Below are positions 8,670 through 17,641 of a DNA stretch of 64,000 nt, piece after piece. The notes under the pieces were generated by a model. It did not search any database, was not told the DNA's origin, and saw only the letters and a list, made by a program, of their open reading frames with translations. A program made the translations under genes and the position numbers. Every line of letters begins with the position of its first letter. Position 1 is the first letter of the stretch. The DNA comes from CAVUCE01 sp963739985. GTDB lineage: Bacteria > Bacteroidota > Ignavibacteria > Ignavibacteriales > Ignavibacteriaceae. The stretch is from contig CAVUCE010000003.1 of assembly GCA_963739985.1 (NCBI GenBank), positions 62,001 to 126,000 on the forward strand, in the 5' to 3' direction.

Positions 8670-11282
8670 ATGAAATTTTTATTTCCCGGTTTATCAATAA
8701 CAAAGTTGTTCTCTGGCTTATTTCTCAGCCTTTTATTGATCTCCTATATCTTTCCACAATCAAAGATAACTGAAAGAAATAATGTTCACAGCATAAATCT
8801 CAATAGGCGTGTTACTATTAAATATCCAAATTCCAGAGTTAAAAAGATCGAATCTTACATAAAGAATTCGGAAGGAATTAAACAACAGGCATTAGCTAAA
8901 ACATCATCTACTATACCAAATTATAAAAATCTTGCTTCTACAAGTGGTAGTTACACCTTCGCTTCATTCAATACCGGTACAATAACCGGAGGCGGCTCAG
9001 CATATACAAAATCGTTAGATGTATCATCTTTGCCAACATCAGAATATCTTTTTGTAAGAGTAACAGCTGATTATGCTCCGGGTACATCACCTCATGACGG
9101 ATATTCAAGTACAATGAAGATGATGCTTTCCAATGGTTCTACCACAACCTATTGGGATTCATCTACTGCTACAGTCGGAGTGCTACCGGCTGCTGGAAGT
9201 ACCTCTCTTGCGTGGGTTGGCATGCTCAGAAAAAACTCATATATTGGCGGACAAAATTTAACTGTATCATTTAAGGATTCGTTTACAGATGCTAGCGGAC
9301 CTTATACATCAGCTCTGAATAATGTTAGTATAACTATTTATCCGTCACCTACACCAAGTCATACCTTTGCTTCATTCAATACCGGTACAATAACCGGAGG
9401 CGGCTCAGCATATACAAAATCGTTAGATGTATCATCTTTGCCAACATCAGAATATCTTTTTGTAAGAGTAACAGCTGATTATGCTCCGGGTACATCACCT
9501 CATGACGGATATTCAAGTACAATGAAGATGATGCTTTCCAATGGTTCTACCACAACCTATTGGGATTCATCTACTGCTACAGTCGGAGTGCTACCGGCTG
9601 CTGGAAGTACCTCTCTTGCGTGGGTTGGCATGCTCAGAAAAAACTCATATATCGGCGGACAAAATTTAACTGTATCATTTAAGGATTCGTTTACAGATGC
9701 TAGCGGACCTTATACATCAGCTCTGAATAATGTTAGTATAACTATTTATCCGTCACCTACACCAAGTCATACCTTTGCTTCATTCAATACCGGTACAATA
9801 ACCGGAGGCGGCTCAGCATATACAAAATCGTTAGATGTATCATCTTTGCCAACATCAGAATATCTTTTTGTAAGAGTAACAGCTGATTATGCTCCGGGTA
9901 CATCACCTCATGACGGATATTCAAGTACAATGAAGATGATGCTTTCCAATGGTTCTACCACAACCTATTGGGATTCATCTACTGCTACAGTCGGAGTGCT
10001 ACCGGCCGCTGGAAGTACCTCTCTTTCGTGGGTTGGCATGCTCAGAAAAAACTCATATATCGGCGGACAAAATTTAACTATATCATTTAAGGATTCGTTT
10101 ACAGATGCTAGCGGACCTTATACATCAGCTCTGAATAATGTTAGTATAACTATTTATCCGGCGACCAGTATAATGTATGCGATATCCGGGAATACCGGTC
10201 TGGCAAATGTAACTTTAAGTTATACTGATGGAGTGGCAAAAACTGCAATATCTGCTAGCGACGGTAGCTATAACATCTCAATTCCCTCAAATTGGACAGG
10301 TGTGATAACACCCTCAAAAACTGATTATTCCTTTACTCCGAATAATTATTCTTACTCAAATATAACATCTGACCAGCCAAATAAGGATTATACAGCAATA
10401 TTAAATGCACCAACAGCAAATAATGCCTCAAATGTAACTCAATCAAGTTTTTCAGCAAATTGGACACTCATTGCGAGCGCTACGAATTATTTTCTGGATG
10501 TTGCTACAGATACACTTTTCACTAATATAATTGCCGGGTATAATAATCTAAATGTAGGTAATGTTAGCACTTATACAGTAAATTCTAATATCTCTCCTAA
10601 TACAGGATACTACTATCGTGTAAGGGCAAATAATATTTCCGGAAGTAGCGGAAACTCGAATGTTATGGAAGTAACATCACTTGTTCCTGTAGAACTTGCT
10701 TCATTTAGCGTTCAAGCTCTTCTGAACAAGATAAAATTAAATTGGAATACAGCTACAGAAGTAAACAATTTTGGATTTGAAATAGAAAGGGCAGTTCAGA
10801 GTGAAACCAAAATAAAGAATGTTCAGCACTTACAAATGATTGATTGGAAAAAGATTGGTTTTGTTAAGGGAGCAGGAACAAGTAATTCGCCTAAGGATTA
10901 TTCTTTTATTGATGAAAATCCGGTTGGCGGAAATAATTTTCAATATAGACTAAAGCAAATAGATAATGACGGCACATACAAGTATTCCGAAATTCTTAAC
11001 GTTAAAATTTTGCCTTCTCAGTTTGATTTATCTCAAAATTATCCTAATCCATTTAACCCGACTACAACAATAAATTACGAAGTTGCAGTTCCGGTTAATG
11101 TAACACTAAAAATTTACAACATGCTTGGTGAAGAAGTAGCCACCTTGATTAACAATCAATTCAGGGAAGCGGGACAATATAATGTTAACTTCAATGCTTC
11201 AAAATTAGCTAGCGGTGCATACGTTTATCGTTTGACAGCCGGTAATTTTGTGCAGACGAAGAAAATGATTCTTACCAAGTAA
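8670..11282 (+). CDS. Type IX-secreted protein with three near-identical 136-residue repeats
   Basis: The protein has 870 residues from the chosen ATG. A hydrophobic signal segment (residues 1-30, ending YIFPQS) is followed by a basic linker. Three tandem 136-residue repeats come next, each starting TFASFNTGTITGGGSAY. Then follow a carboxypeptidase-regulatory-like beta domain (starting SIMYAISGNTGLANVTLSYT), a fibronectin III-like domain (APTANNASNVTQSSF) and an Ig-like module (VPVELASF). A type-A type IX sorting domain closes the protein. The repeats differ at only a few bases, so the array expanded recently. They resemble beta-sandwich adhesive modules, but I do not recognise the family. 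Likely role: surface adhesin or matrix protein (inferred). Confidence 0.88.
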   Translation: MKFLFPGLSITKLFSGLFLSLLLISYIFPQSKITERNNVHSINLNRRVTIKYPNSRVKKIESYIKNSEGIKQQALAKTSSTIPNYKNLASTSGSYTFASFNTGTITGGGSAYTKSLDVSSLPTSEYLFVRVTADYAPGTSPHDGYSSTMKMMLSNGSTTTYWDSSTATVGVLPAAGSTSLAWVGMLRKNSYIGGQNLTVSFKDSFTDASGPYTSALNNVSITIYPSPTPSHTFASFNTGTITGGGSAYTKSLDVSSLPTSEYLFVRVTADYAPGTSPHDGYSSTMKMMLSNGSTTTYWDSSTATVGVLPAAGSTSLAWVGMLRKNSYIGGQNLTVSFKDSFTDASGPYTSALNNVSITIYPSPTPSHTFASFNTGTITGGGSAYTKSLDVSSLPTSEYLFVRVTADYAPGTSPHDGYSSTMKMMLSNGSTTTYWDSSTATVGVLPAAGSTSLSWVGMLRKNSYIGGQNLTISFKDSFTDASGPYTSALNNVSITIYPATSIMYAISGNTGLANVTLSYTDGVAKTAISASDGSYNISIPSNWTGVITPSKTDYSFTPNNYSYSNITSDQPNKDYTAILNAPTANNASNVTQSSFSANWTLIASATNYFLDVATDTLFTNIIAGYNNLNVGNVSTYTVNSNISPNTGYYYRVRANNISGSSGNSNVMEVTSLVPVELASFSVQALLNKIKLNWNTATEVNNFGFEIERAVQSETKIKNVQHLQMIDWKKIGFVKGAGTSNSPKDYSFIDENPVGGNNFQYRLKQIDNDGTYKYSEILNVKILPSQFDLSQNYPNPFNPTTTINYEVAVPVNVTLKIYNMLGEEVATLINNQFREAGQYNVNFNASKLASGAYVYRLTAGNFVQTKKMILTK
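8953..9360 (+). repeat. Tandem 408-bp coding repeat, unit 1
   Basis: First of three direct in-frame units, with a period of exactly 408 bp (anchor GCTTCATTCA at 8961, 9369 and 9777). It encodes one 136-residue beta-rich module. Confidence 0.95.
9361..9768 (+). repeat. Tandem 408-bp coding repeat, unit 2
   Basis: Second unit. It is nearly base-for-base the same as unit 1, with changes such as ATTGGCGG to ATCGGCGG. Confidence 0.95.
9769..10160 (+). repeat. Tandem 408-bp coding repeat, unit 3
   Basis: Third unit, missing the short S-P-T-P-S-H linker at its end. Differences from the other units include one alanine-to-serine and one valine-to-isoleucine change. Confidence 0.95.
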
Positions 11283-11353
11283 TTATAGTTCTGTAAAGAA
11301 TTATCCGGAAATTATGAAGCCGTCTCAATGGAATAATTGGGACGGCTTTTTTT
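11040..11353 (+). repeat. Sorting-domain plus terminator cassette, copy 2
   Basis: Copy of 7795-8108. The only differences seen are GGTTAATG for GGTAAATG in the coding part and one base in the terminator loop. Confidence 0.92.
11318..11353 (+). terminator. Rho-independent terminator
   Basis: Same 12-bp stem as the terminator at 8073, with loop GGAATA and seven T residues. Confidence 0.93.
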
Positions 11354-11548
11354 GTTACTGCTTTTAGTAAGTCTATAAGAATAGACATTAATGATGAGAT
11401 GTATTTTCAATGAATAAATAGAGTTAGTCGTGATTTATATGAATCTAAAATTTAATGCATAGGATCATAACTATTATAATGATAAATTATACTTAAGGAG
11501 TTTATATAGTAAATTATATAATAATGATTTACTATAGAAGTATATAAA

Positions 11549-11917
11549 ATGGAATATGAACTAAATTTTCTTTCTGATAAAGGCATAGTTTACGTTAAAA
11601 CTATTGGACGACTTACTATCCAAAAGGCAAGGCAATTCTCTATTGAAGCTATTAAACTCGGTCATCTAAATAATAGTAGCAAATATATAATCGACCATTC
11701 AAAGACAGATCTTGAACAAGGTATTTACAAATTGCACACCGACGGAGGCGCTTTGGAGCAATTTGGATTTAAAAAAATCGACAAGGTTGCGGTCATTATT
11801 TCTCCTCAAAATGATCAAAATTATGTAAATGAAAATAAATCTCAAGAAGCTAGATGGTGTGATATTAAATATTTCCATAATCTCAGTGAAGCGGAAAACT
11901 GGCTTCTTACTGATTAA
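11549..11917 (+). CDS. SpoIIAA-like / STAS-fold protein
   Basis: A 122-residue cytosolic protein. The pattern is that of SpoIIAA-like (STAS/SEC14-type) domains: a first strand pair (GIVYVKTIGRLT), a helix, the strand-plus-D motif KYIIDHSKTD at about 47-56, a second strand pair (KVAVIISP) and a final helix with NLSEAENWLL. Such domains bind small hydrophobic ligands or act in protein-protein signalling; their exact roles are mostly unknown. It stands alone between two cargo genes, and no partner kinase or phosphatase is adjacent. The start is supported only by reading-frame extent. Family assignment is fairly sure; function is open. Confidence 0.7.
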   Translation: MEYELNFLSDKGIVYVKTIGRLTIQKARQFSIEAIKLGHLNNSSKYIIDHSKTDLEQGIYKLHTDGGALEQFGFKKIDKVAVIISPQNDQNYVNENKSQEARWCDIKYFHNLSEAENWLLTD

Positions 11918-12210
11918 GAATACTATTACGATAATGCTTAATTAGTTCCTCTTTATTTTATACTTCAGATTTTGGAAAATGATAATCTGATATCAATTTC
12001 ATCCAATCCTTTTAATTCTTACCGTTTAAAATTATTCCATATATTTAAAAATATGTTACCTACCATAATACCGCCAAAAGTATCAATTAAGAGTCAATGT
12101 AAAAAGAAAAGTTGTGCTCAATTAAACATTTATCAAAAACCATAAAAAATTAATTTGCTTCCATAATAAGGCTTATTTAAAATGATTCCAGAAAAGATGA
12201 GGGATTTAAA

Positions 12211-12462
12211 TTGGAAAACTTTGATGCTTATATTGACCTTAATAAATTGACTAAATTGAGCAGGAGACAAGAGAAAATTAAGTTTCTTAATACCCAATTA
12301 GAAAGTCTTATTAACTCTGAAAAAATTATTGAAAAGCAATTATTATCTTATAATGATTCAAACCGTGTAAAAAAGAGCAACACTAAAATAGATTTACTTG
12401 AACATTATTTTTTAGAACTTGCCATCAAACGCAAAATATTTTACTTAGATAATTTTAAGTAA
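12211..12462 (+). CDS. Small helical protein of unknown function
   Basis: An 83-residue, highly charged and largely helical protein starting at TTG 12211, with GAGGG a few bases upstream. The middle (about 20-45) has heptad-like leucine/isoleucine spacing (IKFLNTQLESLINSEKIIEKQLL) suggesting a short coiled coil. There is no signal peptide or membrane segment. I do not recognise the family. The non-ATG start and the lone position make it less certain than its neighbours. Confidence 0.5.
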   Translation: MENFDAYIDLNKLTKLSRRQEKIKFLNTQLESLINSEKIIEKQLLSYNDSNRVKKSNTKIDLLEHYFLELAIKRKIFYLDNFK

Positions 12463-12846
12463 AATCAATCATCATTTGATTTAACTCTGTAAACTAAAGA
12501 TATATTCGTTAATCAACAGACATAAAATTCTTATCAATTTAATAAATCCACTTATTAAATTGATAATGATTAACCCAGCCTTTTAAAATTTTCATCCGTA
12601 TAACTACAAAAATTACAAGTATTTGTCTTAAGCACGGTTTTTGCTCTTAATTATACATAACCTAATATTCAAAAATATTTTCTACTGATCGCTTTTGGGG
12701 GATAGCATAGATCTGATATTCGGTTGAATAATTTCAGCATGAGTTTCTTTAATTCTATTTCATTTTGTGACTTTTCCACCAAATGTTTTCGGCAAACGGT
12801 TCGTGTTTTAAATAATTATTTTTACTAACAGATAAGAGGAGTAATA
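12463..12846. other. Intergenic region with no gene seen
   Basis: About 385 bp, AT-rich. It ends with GAGGAG before ATG 12847, a good ribosome binding site for the next gene. Nothing else was recognised. Confidence 0.5.
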
Positions 12847-14058
12847 ATGAAAATTCTATTTACTTTTTGTGCCTTTCTGATGGCTGGGTTGCTGATAAGT
12901 TCATCAGCTCAAACTGTTATTAATAGTTTCGATAACTCATCATCAGATTTCACTAAAAATTTAGAATCTCCAAGTACCCTAGATATAGCTGATAATAATA
13001 CTGATTTTGTCCAGGGTGCCGGTTCTCTAGATTTTAATGCAATAATAGCAAATATTCATCCTTGGGGTACATATACTCTAATTGATCAAGAAATTAATGC
13101 TGACTGGACAAGCAGTAAAGACGATACTTTGTATTTGTGGATTAAAGTTAGACAAGCTCCTGCTGTTCCCTCAAACATGTTCTTGCGTGTTCAATTACTC
13201 GATCAACCAAATCCTACCGATGCTAAAGAAACGTATATCTTTGAAGATACCGCAGCATTCGATAAAGTCGCCGATTGGTTTGAATTAAAAATTCCTTTGG
13301 TTGAAAGAACTGCCGGACCAAATCCTGATAATACCGGTTTTGTTATATCACCTAGTGGGTGGGGATTACCGACTAATAATGGTAGACTGGACTTTGATAA
13401 AATTACAAATTATGAAATTGTTGCGGTAACAGGCGGGGGAATTGCTGATTCGCTTAAAGTTACATTAGATGGATTTACAAGAGGACCAATTACACCATTA
13501 CCTGTTGAGCTTTCATCTTTTAACGTAACAGCAGAAAAAAATCAAGCTGAACTTGTTTGGTCTACAGCTACAGAAAAAAATAACAAAGGTTTTGAAATAG
13601 AAAGAAAACAAAGTAATAGTAATTTTGTGAAAATTGGCTTTATGCCCGGTAATGGAACATCAACTGAATCTCATTCATATTCTTTTACAGATTCAAAATT
13701 AAAAGCCGGAAGTTATACTTATAGATTAAAACAGATTGATTTGGATGGGAGATCTCAATATTCAAAAGAAATAAATATTGATGTAAAATCTCCACGTGAA
13801 TTCTCTTTAGATCAAAATTATCCAAATCCTTTCAATCCAACTACAACAATTAGCTATGAAATACCTGCTAGCGGAAAAGTCAGCTTAAAAATTTATAATG
13901 CATTAGGAGTAGAAGTGGCTACACTGGTTAATGGAAATCAAGATGCCGGAAGTTATAATCTTCATTTTAATGGAACTAATTTAGCAAGCGGAATTTATTT
14001 TTATAAATTAACTGTTGATAATTTAATTTCAACTAAGAAGATGATACTTTTAAAATAA
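12847..14058 (+). CDS. Type IX-secreted protein with carbohydrate-binding-like N-terminal domain
   Basis: The protein has 403 residues. A signal peptide (1-21, ...LLISSSAQT) precedes a beta-sandwich of about 190 residues (INSFDNSSSDF to VTLDGFTRGP). Its jelly-roll look, with D-K-I-T-N-Y-E-I-V near the end and a closing L-D-G-F, resembles carbohydrate-binding modules that sit in front of glycan-degrading enzymes. An Ig-like module (LPVELSSFNVTAEK) and a type-A type IX sorting domain (QNYPNPFNP, ending KKMILLK) follow. The binding role is inferred from fold style only. A GAGGAG ribosome site precedes the ATG. A hairpin terminator follows. Confidence 0.85.
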   Translation: MKILFTFCAFLMAGLLISSSAQTVINSFDNSSSDFTKNLESPSTLDIADNNTDFVQGAGSLDFNAIIANIHPWGTYTLIDQEINADWTSSKDDTLYLWIKVRQAPAVPSNMFLRVQLLDQPNPTDAKETYIFEDTAAFDKVADWFELKIPLVERTAGPNPDNTGFVISPSGWGLPTNNGRLDFDKITNYEIVAVTGGGIADSLKVTLDGFTRGPITPLPVELSSFNVTAEKNQAELVWSTATEKNNKGFEIERKQSNSNFVKIGFMPGNGTSTESHSYSFTDSKLKAGSYTYRLKQIDLDGRSQYSKEINIDVKSPREFSLDQNYPNPFNPTTTISYEIPASGKVSLKIYNALGVEVATLVNGNQDAGSYNLHFNGTNLASGIYFYKLTVDNLISTKKMILLK

Positions 14059-14080
14059 TATCAATTAGTAAGCAAAATTT

Positions 14081-14100
14081 AAGGGAGCAAATGCTCCCTT
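14081..14100. terminator. Hairpin terminator between convergent genes
   Basis: The stem AAGGGAGC / GCTCCCTT with loop AAAT is followed by a T-rich stretch on the plus strand, and it has A/T-rich flanks on both sides. It lies between a plus-strand cargo gene and the minus-strand kinase, so it may serve both. Confidence 0.7.
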
Positions 14101-14148
14101 TATTTATGAATTCTAAAATATTGTTCTATTAAAAATGTTAGTGCAAAA

Positions 14149-17100
14149 TTAGGTTAGATTAATTTTCTCAGATATTTCAGCTAATAATTCTTTGAGACTT
14201 TCAATAGTGAATGGTTTTGAAATATAATGTGTTAACCCTTTGTCTAAAAAACTTTCTTTATCACCTGTCATGGCGTAAGCTGTAAATGCCACTATGGGTG
14301 TATTTTTATAACCGTCAATTTGTCTAATTAGGCTAGTTGTTTCTATTCCGTTTAACTCCATTCCTAATCCGATATCCATAAGAATTATATCATATTTGGT
14401 TTGAGAAACTAACTCTAAAGCAGTATGACCGTTTTCAGCAGTATCAACCAGGTATGTACTTTCTAAAATTGTTGTTACAAAATTCAGCGTATCTAAATCA
14501 TTATCAACAAGTAATAACTTTAATTTATTTTCAGTATGGTGAAAAGCAGCTGATATTTTAGATACTGGTTTTGCTTCTATTATTCTTGTCCCTTTAGATT
14601 GTATGTTAGGGAAGCGTATTGTAAAAGTTGAACCTTCACCAACTGTACTCTCAACATTTATGCTTCCGTTTAACAACTCAACAGTTTTCTTAGTTATTGT
14701 AAGACCAATTCCGCTTCCTTCAAATTGTCGGCTGAAGCCTTCACTTACTTGTCTAAATTCTTCAAAAATTAAATGTAAACTATCTTCAGGAATACCTATT
14801 CCGGTATCACTCACTTTTATTACTGAATAATTATTTTGCTCTATGGTTTCAATATAAACGTCAACCAATACATAGCCATGTGCTGTATACTTTAGGGCAT
14901 TGTTAATTAAATTATCAAGTATCAAGCTAATTAATCTTTTGTCGAGATAAGAATAAATTTCCGGATTATGGATATCGGCTTTTAATTCTAAATTTTTACT
15001 TTTTGCAAAAGCAAGATACGTTGAAACGATTTTTTTAACGAATTGGGGGATGTTTATTAATTGCTTATTAATCTTTAATTTATTTGATTCGATTCTTGAA
15101 AGATCTAGAACAGAGTTAAGAGTATTAAGTAATCTTTTACCGCTATCGTTTATGTTATTAAGCATTTTAAGGTGCCCGGTATTTTCTATTTCCTGGATTA
15201 GCAATTCTGAATAACCTAGTATTCCGATCATAGGCGTGCGAAGTTCATGACTCATGTTTGCCAAAAATGAAGTTTTTAATCGGTTTAGTTCTTCCGCATT
15301 TTCTTTTGCTTCAATTAATTCTTTCTCAGTTTTTTTACCGGAAGTTATATCTCGAAAGATACTTAATAGCAGAGGTTGTTTTTCATTATATTCAATGTAT
15401 GAATTTGTAACTGCCAGCCACATATTTTTTCCGTTCCACAGTATCATTTCTTTCTCAAAATATGGTTCAACTTCCCGTTTCGCAAAAAGTTTTTTAGCAT
15501 TATCAATTACATGTGAATTAGGTTCATCTTTATATACTGCACTTAAGGGTTTCCCCTGTAAACTGTCCTTATCAAGTTCTACCAATTTACAATATGCGTC
15601 GTTTACCATTATAATAATTCCGTCCTCATTCGTAAGTCTCATACCGTCTTTAGAATTTTCCCACACAGATCTAAATCTAAGTTCCGACGATTTTAAAAGC
15701 TCTTCAGCTAACCTTCTATCAGTAATATTTTCATAAACGCCTAAAATTCCATACACATTGTTATTATTATCTAAAAGAGGCAACTTTGAAGTATCTACCC
15801 AAATTTGTTTCCCGTCAGTTTGTCTCTGTGATTCTATAATATGTATTTTCGGCATTTTTGTCGAAATCACTTCACGATCATCCCTAATGTAAGCCTCAGC
15901 TTCTTCTTCATCCCAGTGTATATCATAATCAGATTTACCTATAATCGATTTAGGATCTTCCAACCCAACTGCTTGTGCAAAAGCTGAGTTACAACCTATG
16001 TATATACTATTGACATCCTTCCAAAAAATAAATTGCGGGATAGAATTTAATATAACCGAAAGCATCGCTTCATTTTTTTGTAATGCTTCAACGGCCAATT
16101 TACGATCAGTGATATCTCTAATATTGCACTGAACATATTTATAATCGCCTGCTGAGTAACTTGACGAAACAAACTCAAAATTTGCATTTGTTTTATTAGC
16201 GCAGGTGAATTGGATATCATCAAAATATACTTTTTCGGAATTCACTAACTTGAGGAATGTATCCTGATTAAAAATAGTCTTGTTTATGAAATTTAAATCG
16301 CGGAAATATCTGCCAACAATAAGATCTTTATCATAACCTAAATTCAATAGAAAAAAACGATTTGCATCTACAACTTTTCCTGATTTAGCGTTCAATATTA
16401 AAATTCCATCATTCGCAGATTCAAATAATCTTCTAAATCTGACTTCAGAAGCCGCTAGTGATTTTTTTGAAGCTCTTTCTTTAGTTTGATCTCTTAGGAT
16501 CAACGAAGCACCAATAATTTCTCTATTATCATTTATTATTGGCGAACAGCTATAAGATACCGGAATATGATTGTTTTTATTATCCAATACTAGTGATGGG
16601 TTTGAGTTTTCTACAATATTTCCGTGTTCTAGAACTTGCTGGATAGTATTGTTAACTTTACTGATAGTATTATCAATCTTTAGCTCTATCAAATCGTCAA
16701 TCATTTTACCTTTTGAATCAGATTCTTTGAATGTAATTAAAGATTCAGCAAGGGAATTCATTTGCGTTATCCTTCCCGACGTGTCTGTTGTAATTACGGC
16801 ATCGCTAATACTATAGAAAGTTGTTCGGAACATCTTTTCTCTGTTTTGCAACATCTTTACAAAATTATGATTCTCTTCCTGGTCAAGCAGTATTTTTCCA
16901 ATTATTACTGTTGCAATAGGATAAAAAACCATGACTGTCAGTGTTATTATTTTATAGACTCTTAAAATTTCTTCTGAAGGAAGTAATAATACTAACAGCA
17001 TCATTACCGCGTGTACAATTAAACCAATCAAGTACAATCGCCATTTAGAAAGTACCTTATCAAATGTTTTTAGACGAAGGTAATAAAAGATGAGACCTAT

Positions 17101-17436
17101 TGAAAAGGAAGTGATAATCACCAGAGTGCCCATTAAGGTTCCGGGGCCGCCAATATGAAGTCTATATAAAATTGCTAATAGGGAAGCGATAGTTCCGGAA
17201 ATGGGACCAAAGAATAAAGCGCAAAGACTAATAACAATCGATCTGCCATCAAAAATAAGTCCATTCTCAAAAACGAAAGGGTAAAGCATGCCAATTATTG
17301 CGGTGATACCGAATAATAATCCTTGAAATAATTTGCCACTCAATTTTGTGCGTTTAAATCTTGCATCAATAAAACCAGATAAAACGCTGAGGGCAACTAA
17401 AACTGCAAGGTTATAAATTAATCCAATGACGATCAT
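14149..17436 (-). CDS. Multi-PAS hybrid histidine kinase with 5TM-LYT sensor
   Basis: A 1095-residue membrane hybrid kinase. Residues 1-185 form a LytS/YhcK-type 5TM sensor: several hydrophobic segments with the family motif D-G-R-S-I-V-I-S and F-F-G-P-I-S-G. Four PAS domains follow (about 200-315, 330-450, 452-580, 585-705). Then come a HisKA helix with H730 in MSHELRTPM, a HATPase_c domain (about 835-950, with DTGIGIPEDS and GSGIGLTI) and a C-terminal receiver with phosphoacceptor D1021 (ILMDIGLG) and a KPF lysine. Autophosphorylation would pass from H730 to D1021 and probably on to a separate phosphotransfer protein. It lies about 205 bp downstream of the NO reductase on the same strand, but a terminator separates them. 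The signal sensed is unknown. Confidence 0.93.
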   Translation of the reverse strand: MIVIGLIYNLAVLVALSVLSGFIDARFKRTKLSGKLFQGLLFGITAIIGMLYPFVFENGLIFDGRSIVISLCALFFGPISGTIASLLAILYRLHIGGPGTLMGTLVIITSFSIGLIFYYLRLKTFDKVLSKWRLYLIGLIVHAVMMLLVLLLPSEEILRVYKIITLTVMVFYPIATVIIGKILLDQEENHNFVKMLQNREKMFRTTFYSISDAVITTDTSGRITQMNSLAESLITFKESDSKGKMIDDLIELKIDNTISKVNNTIQQVLEHGNIVENSNPSLVLDNKNNHIPVSYSCSPIINDNREIIGASLILRDQTKERASKKSLAASEVRFRRLFESANDGILILNAKSGKVVDANRFFLLNLGYDKDLIVGRYFRDLNFINKTIFNQDTFLKLVNSEKVYFDDIQFTCANKTNANFEFVSSSYSAGDYKYVQCNIRDITDRKLAVEALQKNEAMLSVILNSIPQFIFWKDVNSIYIGCNSAFAQAVGLEDPKSIIGKSDYDIHWDEEEAEAYIRDDREVISTKMPKIHIIESQRQTDGKQIWVDTSKLPLLDNNNNVYGILGVYENITDRRLAEELLKSSELRFRSVWENSKDGMRLTNEDGIIIMVNDAYCKLVELDKDSLQGKPLSAVYKDEPNSHVIDNAKKLFAKREVEPYFEKEMILWNGKNMWLAVTNSYIEYNEKQPLLLSIFRDITSGKKTEKELIEAKENAEELNRLKTSFLANMSHELRTPMIGILGYSELLIQEIENTGHLKMLNNINDSGKRLLNTLNSVLDLSRIESNKLKINKQLINIPQFVKKIVSTYLAFAKSKNLELKADIHNPEIYSYLDKRLISLILDNLINNALKYTAHGYVLVDVYIETIEQNNYSVIKVSDTGIGIPEDSLHLIFEEFRQVSEGFSRQFEGSGIGLTITKKTVELLNGSINVESTVGEGSTFTIRFPNIQSKGTRIIEAKPVSKISAAFHHTENKLKLLLVDNDLDTLNFVTTILESTYLVDTAENGHTALELVSQTKYDIILMDIGLGMELNGIETTSLIRQIDGYKNTPIVAFTAYAMTGDKESFLDKGLTHYISKPFTIESLKELLAEISEKINLT

Positions 17437-17578
17437 ATTCGCCCCTTAATTGGAAAGGATGTATTACTTGATGTTATTTAGAAACAAGGACCCCAAAACT
17501 GTAATGCGCAACATTAGTTGTATAAGTAAAAAAGCAAGATTAGTAAAATCGCGATCAAATCAAAATTGAAATTTTAAA

Positions 17579-17610
17579 TAAAAAAAGGCTGCCAGATTAA
17601 AGCAGCCTTA
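17579..17610 (-). terminator. Rho-independent terminator of the NO reductase gene
   Basis: On the minus strand, the 8-bp stem AAGGCTGC / GCAGCCTT is followed by at least seven T residues, about 30 bp past the stop codon. Confidence 0.88.
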
Positions 17611-17641
17611 TATAGATCTTTAATAATAAAGATTAAATAGT

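Noticed and set aside
8953..10160. CRISPR-like or satellite array
   Set aside because: The repeats are 408 bp long, in frame and protein-coding; no spacers are present.
15254..15736. 160-codon plus-strand open frame inside the hybrid kinase gene
   Set aside because: It lies antisense to clear PAS domains and has no start signal; it is a shadow of the real gene.
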